From NCBI GenBank assembly GCA_016712175.1, contig JADJRQ010000005.1, positions 36,447 through 100,446 on the forward strand: DNA of 64,000 nucleotides. Reading direction: 5' to 3'. The first letter of the stretch is position 1; the number at the start of each line of letters is the position of its first letter. This document shows positions 25,068-35,446 of this stretch, in pieces. The translations under genes were made by a program, and so were the position numbers. The notes under the pieces are model-generated. The model was not told the DNA's origin. It worked only from the letters and a program-made list of their open reading frames with translations, and did not search any database. The DNA comes from Solirubrobacterales bacterium (lineage in GTDB: Bacteria > Actinomycetota > Thermoleophilia > Solirubrobacterales > 70-9).

Positions 25068-26135
25068 TTGTCCGGAAGCAATCGCATAGGTCTGATCACC
25101 ACTGGCGGCACCATCGGATCGATGTCGGAAAATCAGGTTTCGGCCGCCCAGCGACTGGTGAAGCTGGTCGGAAGTGGTGGCGAACCAGTGGTACTCGGTG
25201 GCAAGAAGACCAGCCGGGTCATCTACCGCCAGTCACTCGAATTCATCGTGCGCCAGCCGGTCAACGCACTGTCGGAGGACATGACTCCGAACGACTGGAC
25301 GCTGATCGCAAAGGAGATCGAGAGCCTTTGCTGGAAAGAGGAGGTCGAGGGCGTACTGGTGCTTCATGGCACCGACACCATGGCCTACACGGCGACGGCC
25401 ATGACTTTCATGCTCACCGGAGTCGACGTGCCGATCGTCTTTACCGGTGCCAACCTGCCACCGAACGAACCGGATTCCGACGCCGACACCAACATCAGCG
25501 ACGCGCTGGTCGCCCTCCGGAAGCTGCCGGCCGGTGTCTTCATTTCGTTCGCCGGCAAGTCGGACGCGATCAGCTGGGTCCTGGAGTCTGTCTCGGCGCG
25601 GAAGGTCCGGGCATCCGGGCCGGCCTACCGCTCGACCAATCGAGGTCCGGTCGCCACCGTGGAAAAAGGAAAACTCAAGTTCCGGCGGAACCTCGACCCG
25701 GTACCGCGCAGTCCATCGAGGATCGAGGTGTCCGACCGGGTCCTCCAGCTGTCGCTTCACCCCGGGATCGATCTGAGCGCGATGATCGACGTGATCGACC
25801 TTCGGGAGATCCGCGGGGTCGTGGTCAGCACCTATCCGGCCTTCACCGCGCCGTCGTACCCACCCACGTCATCGCTCCCGGATTTCGTCCGGAACTGCAG
25901 TGGGATGGACGTTGCCGTGGCTCTCACGGTGGGAAATGCGCCGGTCGGCCGGACCAATGCCTACGGCTCGACCCTCCACATGATCGAGTCGGATGCTCTG
26001 CTGCTTTCAACCATCCCGGAGGTCGCGCTGGTGAAGATGATGTGGGCCGCCGGCTGTACCCGCGAAGTCGGCGAGTTGCGCCGGCTTATGCTCGAGCCGA
26101 TCGCCACGGAGTTCGGTCCCAGGGTGCCGGAATGA
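25068..26135 (+). CDS. Type I L-asparaginase family protein
   Basis: 355-aa asparaginase/GatD-like amidohydrolase, releasing ammonia from asparagine or a related amide. Both catalytic Thr motifs are present: 'IGLITTGGTIGSM' at the N-terminus and 'VLVLHGTDTMAYTATAM' near residue 100. 'SGPAYRSTNRG' and 'IRGVVVSTYPAFTAP' are typical of the second half. No signal peptide is seen, so it is cytoplasmic. The start is TTG with a poor ribosome site. It follows amt-glnK but after a terminator, so the nitrogen connection is only by position. Confidence 0.88.
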   Translation: MSGSNRIGLITTGGTIGSMSENQVSAAQRLVKLVGSGGEPVVLGGKKTSRVIYRQSLEFIVRQPVNALSEDMTPNDWTLIAKEIESLCWKEEVEGVLVLHGTDTMAYTATAMTFMLTGVDVPIVFTGANLPPNEPDSDADTNISDALVALRKLPAGVFISFAGKSDAISWVLESVSARKVRASGPAYRSTNRGPVATVEKGKLKFRRNLDPVPRSPSRIEVSDRVLQLSLHPGIDLSAMIDVIDLREIRGVVVSTYPAFTAPSYPPTSSLPDFVRNCSGMDVAVALTVGNAPVGRTNAYGSTLHMIESDALLLSTIPEVALVKMMWAAGCTREVGELRRLMLEPIATEFGPRVPE

Positions 26136-26216
26136 AACATTCGGGCGAACTCGCCCGGCCGCTATTTACCGGAACTGCTGCCGATTTCCGCTGAGCGCCT
26201 GTAGCCTCGGTGCACC

Positions 26217-27404
26217 ATGCCCGAGAACGACCGCATAAGCCTCAACGAAGCCGCCCGCCGGGCGGGGGTTTCAACTGCCACTCTGAACCGGTGGGCTGAC
26301 GAAAAGGTCGTACCTGTGCGCAAGGGAAAGTGGACCCCGGCGGCAGCCGCCCAGGCCCGGGTCGTGGCCCGCATGCGTGAGCGCGGCCACAGCCTGGAAG
26401 ACCTCAAGCAGGCCGGTCGTGACGGAAAGCTCGCTTTCGGTTCAGCTGAAGACCTCTTCGCCGACCAGAGCGAACGCGTCGCGATCTCTGATGCCGCCAG
26501 CGATATCGGCCTCTCGGAAGACCTGATCGAACGAATCATGGTCGTGCTGGGTACCCCGGCCGGCCGCGAACGGACTCTGACCGAAGTCGACGTGGAGGCA
26601 ATGCGAAAGCTGGCCGCGGTGGCCGATGCCGGCCTGCCGATCGAAGCGGTCCTGCAGCTCGTCAGGGTCTACGCCCAGGCGGTGCGCCGCATCGCCGACG
26701 CCGAAGTCCGGCTGTTCCACCTCTTCGTCCACGAACCGATGATGCGGGACGGGCTCGGCGCGATCGAGATGTCAAACGAGATGGGCGACCTCGTCGAATC
26801 GGTCTCACCGGTGACCGTGCCTCTGCTCGAGTACCTTCACGACCGTTATGTGCGGTACTTCATCGAGCAGGATGTGGTCGGGCACATGGAGGACGAATTC
26901 GGCGGCGACTCCGAGATCGACCAGATCCGGATCAGCCTGTGTTTCATCGATCTCACCGGCTTCACCCGGTTTACCGAAGAAGAAGGCGACGCCGAGGCTT
27001 TTTCGGTCATCGAGCGCTTCACCGAAGCGGTCGAAGCCACCCTGCCGCCGGAAGCCAACATCGTCAAGACGATCGGCGACGAAGTCATGGTCGTATCGCC
27101 GGACCCGGTCACCCTCGCCGAATGGGCGGTCGGTTTCCTGGCGCTGTTCGACGACCGGCCGAAGCCACGGGTCGGCATCCACTACGGCGGCGCGGTTTTC
27201 CGCGATGGTGACTACTTCGGCAGCCAGGTCAACCTGACCCATCGTGTGGTGAACCGGGCCCTCGGTGGTGAAGTGCTGGTGACTGACGCGGTTGCCGACG
27301 CAATCGGGGAGCATCAGGACCTCGAAATCGACAACCTCGGTGAGGTCGACCTGAAGGGCTTCCCGGAGCCAACTCCGCTGTTCCTGCTCCGTGTCAAGAA
27401 GTGA
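26217..27404 (+). CDS. MerR-type HTH fused to a class III adenylate cyclase
   Basis: 395 aa. Residues ~5-70 are a MerR-like winged helix ('SLNEAARRAGVSTATLNRWA'), followed by a helical sensor-like middle (70-235) and a class III nucleotide cyclase (about 238-390). The cyclase has both metal aspartates ('FIDLTGFTRFTE' and 'IGDEVMVVS'), the adenine-selecting Lys ('NIVKTIGDE') and Asp ('GDYFGSQVN'), and the Asn-Arg pair in 'VNLTHRVVNRA', so cAMP synthesis is expected. No membrane segment is present. A protein that can bind DNA and make cAMP could couple a gene's control to second-messenger output. The 3' end overlaps tilS by 14 bp. Confidence 0.9.
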   Translation: MPENDRISLNEAARRAGVSTATLNRWADEKVVPVRKGKWTPAAAAQARVVARMRERGHSLEDLKQAGRDGKLAFGSAEDLFADQSERVAISDAASDIGLSEDLIERIMVVLGTPAGRERTLTEVDVEAMRKLAAVADAGLPIEAVLQLVRVYAQAVRRIADAEVRLFHLFVHEPMMRDGLGAIEMSNEMGDLVESVSPVTVPLLEYLHDRYVRYFIEQDVVGHMEDEFGGDSEIDQIRISLCFIDLTGFTRFTEEEGDAEAFSVIERFTEAVEATLPPEANIVKTIGDEVMVVSPDPVTLAEWAVGFLALFDDRPKPRVGIHYGGAVFRDGDYFGSQVNLTHRVVNRALGGEVLVTDAVADAIGEHQDLEIDNLGEVDLKGFPEPTPLFLLRVKK

Positions 27405-28740
27405 CGGGGACGGCTCTGCACCGTCCCTTCTGACCGCGGCGATCCAGGGGTCGGGATTGATTGAACCCCGCTCGAGCGGGGTTGTGATGCTTTCGGGGGG
27501 ACCGGATTCGATCAGCCTGCTGGCCGGCCTGGCCGGCTGCGACCTGAAGGGTCTGGTGGCGCTGCATCTCAACTACGGACTCCGCGACGCGTCGGACGCC
27601 GAACAGGCCCTCTGCGAAGCCGCCTGCGCACAGCTTGGAGTGGAACTCGTATGCAGGAGGGCAGGGACTCCCGAAGGCAACATCCAGAACTGGGCCCGCG
27701 ATCTGAGATACGTCGCGGCCGAAGAACTGCGAAACGAGCACGGAGCGGATTGGATCGCGGCCGGGCACACCCGGGATGACGTCGCCGAAACCGTGATCTA
27801 CCGGCTTGCCACATCACCCGGGCGCCGGGCCGCGGCCGCGATGAAGCCGGCCAGCGGCAGGATCGTCCGGCCCCTGCTCGGTCTGACCAGGAGCGAGACC
27901 CGCGCCCTGGCTGCGGAATCCGGGCTGGGTTTTGCCGATGACGCCTCAAACGTTGACCCTTCGTTCAGTCGTGTCCGGATCCGGAAGGAAGTACTGCCGG
28001 TGCTCGAAGAGATCAATCCGGGGGCCACGGCCAACCTCGTCCTGACCCGGGCCGAACTGATTGAAGAGGGCGACTTCCTCGAGGCACTTGGCGAAGCCTT
28101 GCTCGACCGGGAGGTGGAGGGTGGGCGGTTGCCGGCCGCGGCTCTTCGAGACGCGCACCCGGCGCTTCGCCGGCTGGCGATCCGGGCCCTCGCGGAGCGG
28201 ACGACTGGTGAAGCGGTTTCGTTCTCGATCGAGCAGGCAGCTGACGCATGGCGACTGGCAAATAAACCCGAGGGCGGATCGCTCGATCTCGGCCGGGGCC
28301 ACCGGTTGCTGTTGGAAGCAGGCACGATCGCGGTTGAAACCGATTCTGCCGAAGGACATGACGATGAGCCCGGGGTGGAGGTCAGCCCCGGAGGCAGTGC
28401 GATCTGGGCCGGTTGGGAGGTCAATTCAGCGACGCTGGATCCTCCTTTCGAACCGGCCGGACCGGACGTGGCCACGCTGGACAGCGCCGGTCTGGCGCCG
28501 GTGCTCACCGTGAGGGGCTGGCAACCGGGTGACCGGATCCAGCCGCTCGGCATGGACGGCAGCAAGACCCTCCAGGACCTCTTCACCGATGCCGGTGTCC
28601 CAAGATCGGATCGCGGCCGGGTTCCGGTGGTCGTTTCCGGTGAGGAAGTCGTCTGGGTTGCCGGCCTGGCGATCGCAAACCGGCATCGCCTCCGCCCGGA
28701 AACGACCGCGGCAATTCGTCTGAGAGCCGCCCGGACATAG
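27391..28740 (+). CDS. tilS: tRNA(Ile)-lysidine synthase
   Basis: 449-aa N-type ATP pyrophosphatase that converts C34 of tRNA-Ile(CAU) to lysidine, needed to read AUA. The PP-loop is 'VVMLSGGPDSISLLAGLAG' near residue 30, followed by 'ALHLNYGLRDASDAEQAL' and the HTRDDVAET segment. The C-terminal TilS domain, with 'RGWQPGDRIQPLGMDGSKTL', is complete. It starts with GTG inside the cyclase gene and is 11 bp from hpt, forming the conserved tilS-hpt-ftsH block of actinobacteria. Confidence 0.94.
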   Translation: MSRSDGDGSAPSLLTAAIQGSGLIEPRSSGVVMLSGGPDSISLLAGLAGCDLKGLVALHLNYGLRDASDAEQALCEAACAQLGVELVCRRAGTPEGNIQNWARDLRYVAAEELRNEHGADWIAAGHTRDDVAETVIYRLATSPGRRAAAAMKPASGRIVRPLLGLTRSETRALAAESGLGFADDASNVDPSFSRVRIRKEVLPVLEEINPGATANLVLTRAELIEEGDFLEALGEALLDREVEGGRLPAAALRDAHPALRRLAIRALAERTTGEAVSFSIEQAADAWRLANKPEGGSLDLGRGHRLLLEAGTIAVETDSAEGHDDEPGVEVSPGGSAIWAGWEVNSATLDPPFEPAGPDVATLDSAGLAPVLTVRGWQPGDRIQPLGMDGSKTLQDLFTDAGVPRSDRGRVPVVVSGEEVVWVAGLAIANRHRLRPETTAAIRLRAART

Positions 28741-28751
28741 ACTGGCCCCAT

Positions 28752-29294
28752 ATGGCAGCCAGCGTCGGGGAGGTCCTGATCTCCTCGGAACAATTGGAAC
28801 TGAGGATCCAGGAGCTCGGGTCGCAGATCAGCCGCGATTACGCGGGCAAGGACTTGGTGATGGTCGGGGTCCTGCGCGGCGCCGTGGTCTTCATCGCTGA
28901 CCTGCTCCGGCAGCTCGAGGTGCCCTGCGAGATCGACTTCATGGCGGTGTCGAGCTACGGCTCGTCACGAGATTCCTCCGGCGTGGTCCGGATCCTCAAG
29001 GATCTCGATGACTCGATCACCGGGCGCGACGTGCTGATCGTCGAGGACATCGTCGACTCCGGACTCACTCTGAACTACCTGATGCGCAACCTTCGGGCGC
29101 GGGACCCGGCCAGTCTCGAGGTCTGTTCCCTGCTGACGAAACCGGAAAGGCGCAGGGTCGAAGTGCCGATCAGATACACCGGTTTCGAGATCCCGAATAC
29201 CTTCGTCGTCGGCTACGGCCTCGATCACGCCCAGAGGTACCGCAACCTCGACTACGTTGCTTCGCTCCCCGAAGACTCGGTTCCGACTCTGTAA
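28752..29294 (+). CDS. hpt: Hypoxanthine phosphoribosyltransferase
   Basis: 180-aa purine salvage enzyme that makes IMP and GMP from hypoxanthine or guanine and PRPP. The PRPP loop is 'VLIVEDIVDSGLTLNYL', and 'LVMVGVLRGAVVFIADLLRQ' and 'VEVPIRYTGFEIPNTFVVGY' match the base- and pyrophosphate-binding parts. Length is typical for the bacterial enzyme. It lies between tilS and ftsH, the usual order. A hairpin follows in the 100-bp gap to ftsH. Confidence 0.95.
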   Translation: MAASVGEVLISSEQLELRIQELGSQISRDYAGKDLVMVGVLRGAVVFIADLLRQLEVPCEIDFMAVSSYGSSRDSSGVVRILKDLDDSITGRDVLIVEDIVDSGLTLNYLMRNLRARDPASLEVCSLLTKPERRRVEVPIRYTGFEIPNTFVVGYGLDHAQRYRNLDYVASLPEDSVPTL

Positions 29295-29333
29295 CTGGCA
29301 CCGGACCGCGGTATCTCCCTGCTAGTCTGACCA

Positions 29334-29370
29334 TTCGGCCTCTCGCTCCGGACCCTCCGGCGAGGCCGAA
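29334..29370 (+). promoter_or_regulatory. Hairpin in the hpt-ftsH gap
   Basis: TTCGGCCT (29334-29341) pairs with AGGCCGAA (29363-29370), with a further CCGG/CCGG inside. It sits 24 bp before the ftsH start and is followed by an A/G-rich tract. It may be a partial terminator or an RNA element limiting ftsH expression; no T-run is present. Confidence 0.4.
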
Positions 29371-29394
29371 AAAGAAAGAGAACACACAGTTACT

Positions 29395-31383
<1,989 letters not shown>

Positions 31384-31391
31384 GCAGCGTG

Positions 31392-31436
31392 GGGCGCGGC
31401 GCGGGCATCCTGGACAGGAATGCCCGCGCCGCGCCC
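31392..31436 (+). terminator. Strong hairpin after ftsH
   Basis: A perfect 17-bp GC-rich stem (31392-31408 with 31420-31436) and an 11-base loop, 9 bp past the ftsH stop. There is no T-run, as in the L-shaped terminators common in high-GC actinobacteria. Confidence 0.7.
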
Positions 31437-31513
31437 AGGCGTAAGAACCACGAAAAGCCGATTGCCGCCACCCTCGGCAGACCGAAACCGGGCCCTCCAT
31501 CTATCCTCACTTC

Positions 31514-32875
31514 GTGGAGACCATCGAAACTGACGTAGCCGTCATCGGCGCTGGACTCGCCGGTCTCAGTGCTGCTCGCGCCCTTGAGGCCGAGGGTGTT
31601 GATGTAAGCGTCATTGAAGCCCGGGACCGGGTTGGTGGGCGGACCGTCAACGAGCCGATCGGTGTCGGGAAAGTTCTTGACCTCGGTGGTCAGTGGGTTG
31701 GTCCTGGACAGGACCGCATCCTCGAATTGATTCCGGAGCTCGGACTCGAGACTTATTCCACCTTTGGTGAGGGACTCAACCTGATCGAACGCAAGGGCAA
31801 AGTCAGCAAGTACAGCGGCACGATCCCGAAAGTGAACCCGGTCGCACTGGCTGAAGTCGGACTCGCGCTGAAGCGAATCGAGCGACTCGCGGCGAAGGTG
31901 GACCCGGAGCGCCCCTGGGAGTCCGAACTCGCCCACTTCGACCGCATGACCTTCGACACCTGGATGCGCCGCCACGTGCGCACCGCCGTGGCGCGGGACC
32001 TGCTGCGACTGGCGATCGAGGCGGTCTGGGCGGCCGAACCCGAAGACATCTCGATGCTTCACATGCTCTTCTACGTGCGGTCGGCCGGCTCACTCGACCT
32101 GCTGCTCGACACCGAGGGCGGCGCCCAGGACTCGCGAGTCCTCGGCGGCACCCAGCTGATCTCCAAGCGGCTTGCGGAGGGTCTCGCGCGCCCGGTCTGC
32201 CTCGAATCGCCGGTCCGGCGGATCCTCTGGTCGGGTGACCGGGTCATGGTGCTCGCCGACGGCCTCCGGGTGGCCGCCGACGAAGTCGTAGTCACTCTTC
32301 CGCCGGTGCTTGCCGGCCGCATCAGCTACGAACCCGCGTTGCCGGCGATTCGCGACGGCCTGACCCAGCGGATGATCCAGGGCAGCGTGATCAAGACGAT
32401 GTCGATATATCCGACTCCTTTCTGGCGTGAGCAGGGATTTTCCGGCCAGTCGACCAGTGCTGACGGCCCCGTCTCGGTGACCTTCGACAACTCGCCGCCC
32501 GACGGCAGCCCCGGAGTCCTCCTGGCTTTTTTCGAAGGCAAAGCCGCCCGCGATGCCGGAGAGTTGCCGGGCTCGGTCCGTCAACAGCTGGTGGCAGATT
32601 GCCTTACCCGACTCTTCGGCGAAGAAGCGGCCAACCCGGACCGTTATCTCGAGAAAGTCTGGGCCGACGACGAGTGGGCCCGAGGCTGTTACGGCGGTTA
32701 CTTTCCCCCCGGGGCCTGGACGTCGCATGGACGCGCGCTGCGCGAGTCAATCGGGCCCATCCACTGGGCCGGCGCGGAAACTGCCAGCGAGTGGGCCGGA
32801 TACATGGAAGGTGCCATCCAGTCGGGCAGGCGTGCGGCCGCGGAGATACTCGCGCCGGGCGGGGCGCCCGTTTGA
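31514..32875 (+). CDS. Flavin-dependent amine oxidase family protein
   Basis: 453-aa FAD enzyme of the monoamine/polyamine oxidase family. The dinucleotide motif 'DVAVIGAGLAGLSAARALEA' is followed by 'ARDRVGGRTVN' and 'LDLGGQWVGPGQDRI'. The C-terminal FAD-contact segment is 'GPIHWAGAETASEWAGYMEG', typical of flavin monoamine oxidases. The start is GTG. It takes the position between ftsH and folP where folE is often found in actinobacteria. Its stop overlaps the folP start, so the two are translationally coupled although their chemistry is unrelated. Confidence 0.9.
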   Translation: METIETDVAVIGAGLAGLSAARALEAEGVDVSVIEARDRVGGRTVNEPIGVGKVLDLGGQWVGPGQDRILELIPELGLETYSTFGEGLNLIERKGKVSKYSGTIPKVNPVALAEVGLALKRIERLAAKVDPERPWESELAHFDRMTFDTWMRRHVRTAVARDLLRLAIEAVWAAEPEDISMLHMLFYVRSAGSLDLLLDTEGGAQDSRVLGGTQLISKRLAEGLARPVCLESPVRRILWSGDRVMVLADGLRVAADEVVVTLPPVLAGRISYEPALPAIRDGLTQRMIQGSVIKTMSIYPTPFWREQGFSGQSTSADGPVSVTFDNSPPDGSPGVLLAFFEGKAARDAGELPGSVRQQLVADCLTRLFGEEAANPDRYLEKVWADDEWARGCYGGYFPPGAWTSHGRALRESIGPIHWAGAETASEWAGYMEGAIQSGRRAAAEILAPGGAPV

Positions 32876-33678
32876 AAGTCATGGGCGTCGTCAACGTCAC
32901 TCCCGATTCGTTCTCGGACGGGGGTGAGTTCTTTGATGCGAAAAAGGCGATCGCCCATGGCCGGGAGCTGATCGAGGCCGGGGCTGACGTCCTCGACATC
33001 GGTGGCGAATCCACCCGCCCCGGGTCCGAGGCGGTTTCAGCTGAAGAAGAGCTTCGGCGGATCGCTCCGGTGGTCGAAGGGCTGGCCGGGACTGTTCCGG
33101 TCTCGATCGACACCAACAAGGCTTCGGTGGCGGCTGCGGCGATCGACCGCGGGGCTTCCATCGTCAATGACGTGACCGGCCTCCGCAGTGACGAAAGCAT
33201 GGCTCCACTTTGCGCCGAACGTGGGGTGGAGGTGGTGCTGATGCACATGCTTGGCACCCCGCGGACCATGCAGAACGACCCCACTTACGTCGATGTCGTC
33301 TCCGAGGTCGGGGACTTCCTCCTCGAAAGGGTTGAATTTGCCGCCTCGGCGGGAATCAGGCAGGAGAAGATCTGGATCGATCCGGGAATCGGCTTCGGCA
33401 AGACCCTCGAACACAACCTCTCCCTGCTCGCTGCGACGGCGGAGTTCGCGAGGACCGGACTCCCGGTTCTGGTCGGCCCTTCACGCAAGGCTTTCATCGG
33501 AAAGATCGACGGCTCGGCCGAAGGAGATCGACTGGGCGGCACCATCGCAGCCTGTCTTCAGGCGATGGCCGGAGGGGCCGGAATGGTCCGTGTCCACGAC
33601 GTGGCTCCGGTCGTCCAGGCGATCCGGGTCGCCGAGGCGATAGCAGGCGATGCGGCCGGGCCCGCGCACGGACGGTAG
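32872..33678 (+). CDS. folP: Dihydropteroate synthase
   Basis: About 268-aa TIM-barrel enzyme joining p-aminobenzoate to the pterin pyrophosphate, a step in folate synthesis and the sulfonamide target. Signatures: 'MGVVNVTPDSFSDGGEFF', 'GADVLDIGGESTRPGSEAV' and 'GPSRKAFIG'. The frame extends upstream within the amine oxidase gene, but the protein begins at the TTG (32872) that overlaps the preceding stop, or at the ATG three codons later. The start is short compared with most DHPS, whose first beta strand begins ~10 residues earlier. It is followed by folB and folK in the same operon. Confidence 0.94.
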   Translation: MKVMGVVNVTPDSFSDGGEFFDAKKAIAHGRELIEAGADVLDIGGESTRPGSEAVSAEEELRRIAPVVEGLAGTVPVSIDTNKASVAAAAIDRGASIVNDVTGLRSDESMAPLCAERGVEVVLMHMLGTPRTMQNDPTYVDVVSEVGDFLLERVEFAASAGIRQEKIWIDPGIGFGKTLEHNLSLLAATAEFARTGLPVLVGPSRKAFIGKIDGSAEGDRLGGTIAACLQAMAGGAGMVRVHDVAPVVQAIRVAEAIAGDAAGPAHGR

Positions 33679-33687
33679 GTTTCGTCA

Positions 33688-34092
33688 ATGCCGTTCTCGG
33701 GCCATCCCAATCCATTGGTCACGATCGAGCTCCGCGGAGTCTCGGTTCGCACCAACCATGGGGTTTCCGAAGCCGAGCGCGAGGTGGGGCAGAGGATGGT
33801 CTTCGACATCGACCTGACCCTGATCGATTGCCACGCGACCGGGACCGATGAACTCGCCGGCACGACTGACTATGGAGCAGTCACCGAGTACCTGGTGGAG
33901 ATCGCCACCGAACAGAGCTACCTGACCCTGGAGCGCCTGACCGCGGTGATCGCTGAACGATTCATGGAGCGGTACAACGTGAGCCTGGTGCGAATCCGGG
34001 CCGCCAAGCCCGAGCCGCCGGTCCCGACGGTCATGGAAGAAGCCGCGGTCGACCTGATCCTCCGCCGCGAGCCCGAACCGGGCAACGAGTAA
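33688..34092 (+). CDS. folB: Dihydroneopterin aldolase
   Basis: 134-aa enzyme that splits dihydroneopterin to the hydroxymethyl pterin used by FolK. It has the tunnel-fold features 'IELRGVSVRTNHGVSEAERE' and 'TTDYGAVTEYLVEIATEQSY', with the conserved Glu and Lys near 'RAAKPEPPVP'. Located 9 bp after folP and 13 bp before folK, an operon order shared with most actinobacteria. Confidence 0.95.
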   Translation: MPFSGHPNPLVTIELRGVSVRTNHGVSEAEREVGQRMVFDIDLTLIDCHATGTDELAGTTDYGAVTEYLVEIATEQSYLTLERLTAVIAERFMERYNVSLVRIRAAKPEPPVPTVMEEAAVDLILRREPEPGNE

Positions 34093-34105
34093 CCGGGCCA
34101 TCTCC

Positions 34106-34627
34106 GTGGCCGAACGAACCGCGTACCTCGGGCTCGGCTCGAATATCGGTGACCGCTACGGGCACCTGAATGCGGCCATCAGTGCGCTGCGAGATCACAG
34201 TCTGGCTATCGACGCCGTTTCGTCGGCGTACGAGACCGAGCCGGTCGGCGAGATCCTCGACCAGCCCGACTTCCTCAACGCGGCGGTCAGGGTCACGACC
34301 GAACTCGATCCGGAAGCCCTGCTCGACCTGCTGAAGGAGGTCGAAGCCGAGCGGGGCCGAGAGACCGGCCTGCCGCGGCATTCCCCACGCGAGATCGACA
34401 TCGACCTGCTTCTGCTGGGAGACATCGAGTTCGAATCGGAGCGGCTGACTCTGCCTCACCGCGAGGTCACGAGCCGTCGTTTCGTCCTGGTACCGCTGCT
34501 CGAGCTTGATCCTGATCTGACGCTGCCGTCAGGCCAACGCCTCGAAGACGAACTCGCGGCGCTCCCCAAAGCTGACGATGCGGTCCGGCTCGCCGGAACC
34601 CTCGCAACCGAGGACCCGAACCCCTAA
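34106..34627 (+). CDS. folK: 2-amino-4-hydroxy-6-hydroxymethyldihydropteridine pyrophosphokinase
   Basis: 173-aa kinase that pyrophosphorylates the pterin substrate of FolP. It opens with 'AYLGLGSNIGDRYGHLNAAI', then 'QPDFLNAAVRV' and the catalytic/metal motif 'PREIDIDLLLLGD' with 'LTLPHREVTSRRFVLVPL'. The start is GTG. Its stop overlaps the convergent GST-like gene by 4 bp. This ends the folate operon; no folE is present in the window. Confidence 0.95.
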   Translation: MAERTAYLGLGSNIGDRYGHLNAAISALRDHSLAIDAVSSAYETEPVGEILDQPDFLNAAVRVTTELDPEALLDLLKEVEAERGRETGLPRHSPREIDIDLLLLGDIEFESERLTLPHREVTSRRFVLVPLLELDPDLTLPSGQRLEDELAALPKADDAVRLAGTLATEDPNP

Positions 34628-35367
34628 GACTTGAGCGGCTCCAGCCAGGCTGCGGGTAAAGCGGGTGGCATCGATCCGGGGTAGTCCGGGATGACCCGTT
34701 TGGCGAGCTTGCCGATTGGGCGATCCTCGATGAACGGCCGGAGGTCGCCGAAGGTCATTGCGAGTGCGATCGAGGTTGCCACCTGGTAGTCGGCCGCGTT
34801 CAGCTGCTCTCCGTCGAGCACGCCCTCGGCGATCCAGGCGTCGAGCAGGTCGAGCTGATCGGGCAGGGCGGCGAGGACGGCCTTTACATTCTCGTCGGTG
34901 GCCTTGTTGTAGCGGGAGGCACCTTCGACCAGTGGCCAGGCCGTCTTGACGGCTACCGCAACCGGAATGCCGGTGTGCGAGCCCTCGAGGTAGCTGGCCA
35001 TCGGCTGGCCATTGCGCTTGAGCAGCCACCAGATGATCTGGCGGACCGGATGCTGGAGGTCCTCGTCACCGAATTTCTCGGCCGCCAGGACCTGTTCGCG
35101 GAGCGCCGGGTCATCCGGCAGCAGCGGGGGCTCAGGCTGGACCCGGTCCAGTTCGCGGGCGATTGCCACGGTTCCCTGGACCTTTCGCCCGTCGATCTTG
35201 AGCGCCGGAACCGTGGCCGCCGGGAAGCCGAGGCCCTTGAGCACCACCTTGTGCACCACGGGAAGCAGGTCGACCCGTTTGAAAGGAATCGACTTGGCAT
35301 CGAGCATCAGTGCCGCAGTGAATCCGGGATGTGATGCCGGGATGTTGTAAAGCTTCGCTTGGTCCAT
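34624..35367 (-). CDS. Glutathione S-transferase-like protein
   Basis: About 247 aa. The N-terminal thioredoxin-like domain begins 'AKLYNIPASHPGFTAALML' with 'TVPALKIDGRKVQGTVAIA', the cis-Pro and the Ser/Gln-type helix region of GSTs. A helical C-terminal domain follows ('QLNAADYQVATSIALAMTFG', where GSTs have their conserved Asp-bearing helix). Actinobacteria usually lack glutathione, so the partner thiol is unclear. The start at 'MDQAKLYN' is chosen because the fold begins there; 23 more codons upstream are in frame but unlike GST. Divergent from coaX with an 80-bp gap. Confidence 0.8.
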   Translation of the reverse strand: MDQAKLYNIPASHPGFTAALMLDAKSIPFKRVDLLPVVHKVVLKGLGFPAATVPALKIDGRKVQGTVAIARELDRVQPEPPLLPDDPALREQVLAAEKFGDEDLQHPVRQIIWWLLKRNGQPMASYLEGSHTGIPVAVAVKTAWPLVEGASRYNKATDENVKAVLAALPDQLDLLDAWIAEGVLDGEQLNAADYQVATSIALAMTFGDLRPFIEDRPIGKLAKRVIPDYPGSMPPALPAAWLEPLKS

Positions 35368-35446
35368 GGTCAGGCAGTGTAGAACCCGGTCTCGACTCGC
35401 GTGGTTGAAGGCCCACTGAAAGCCCACTCCTGCCACACTCTCCCCG

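Noticed and set aside
24986..26194. 402-aa frame over the asparaginase
   Set aside because: Low-complexity shadow in another frame; the asparaginase frame carries all catalytic motifs.
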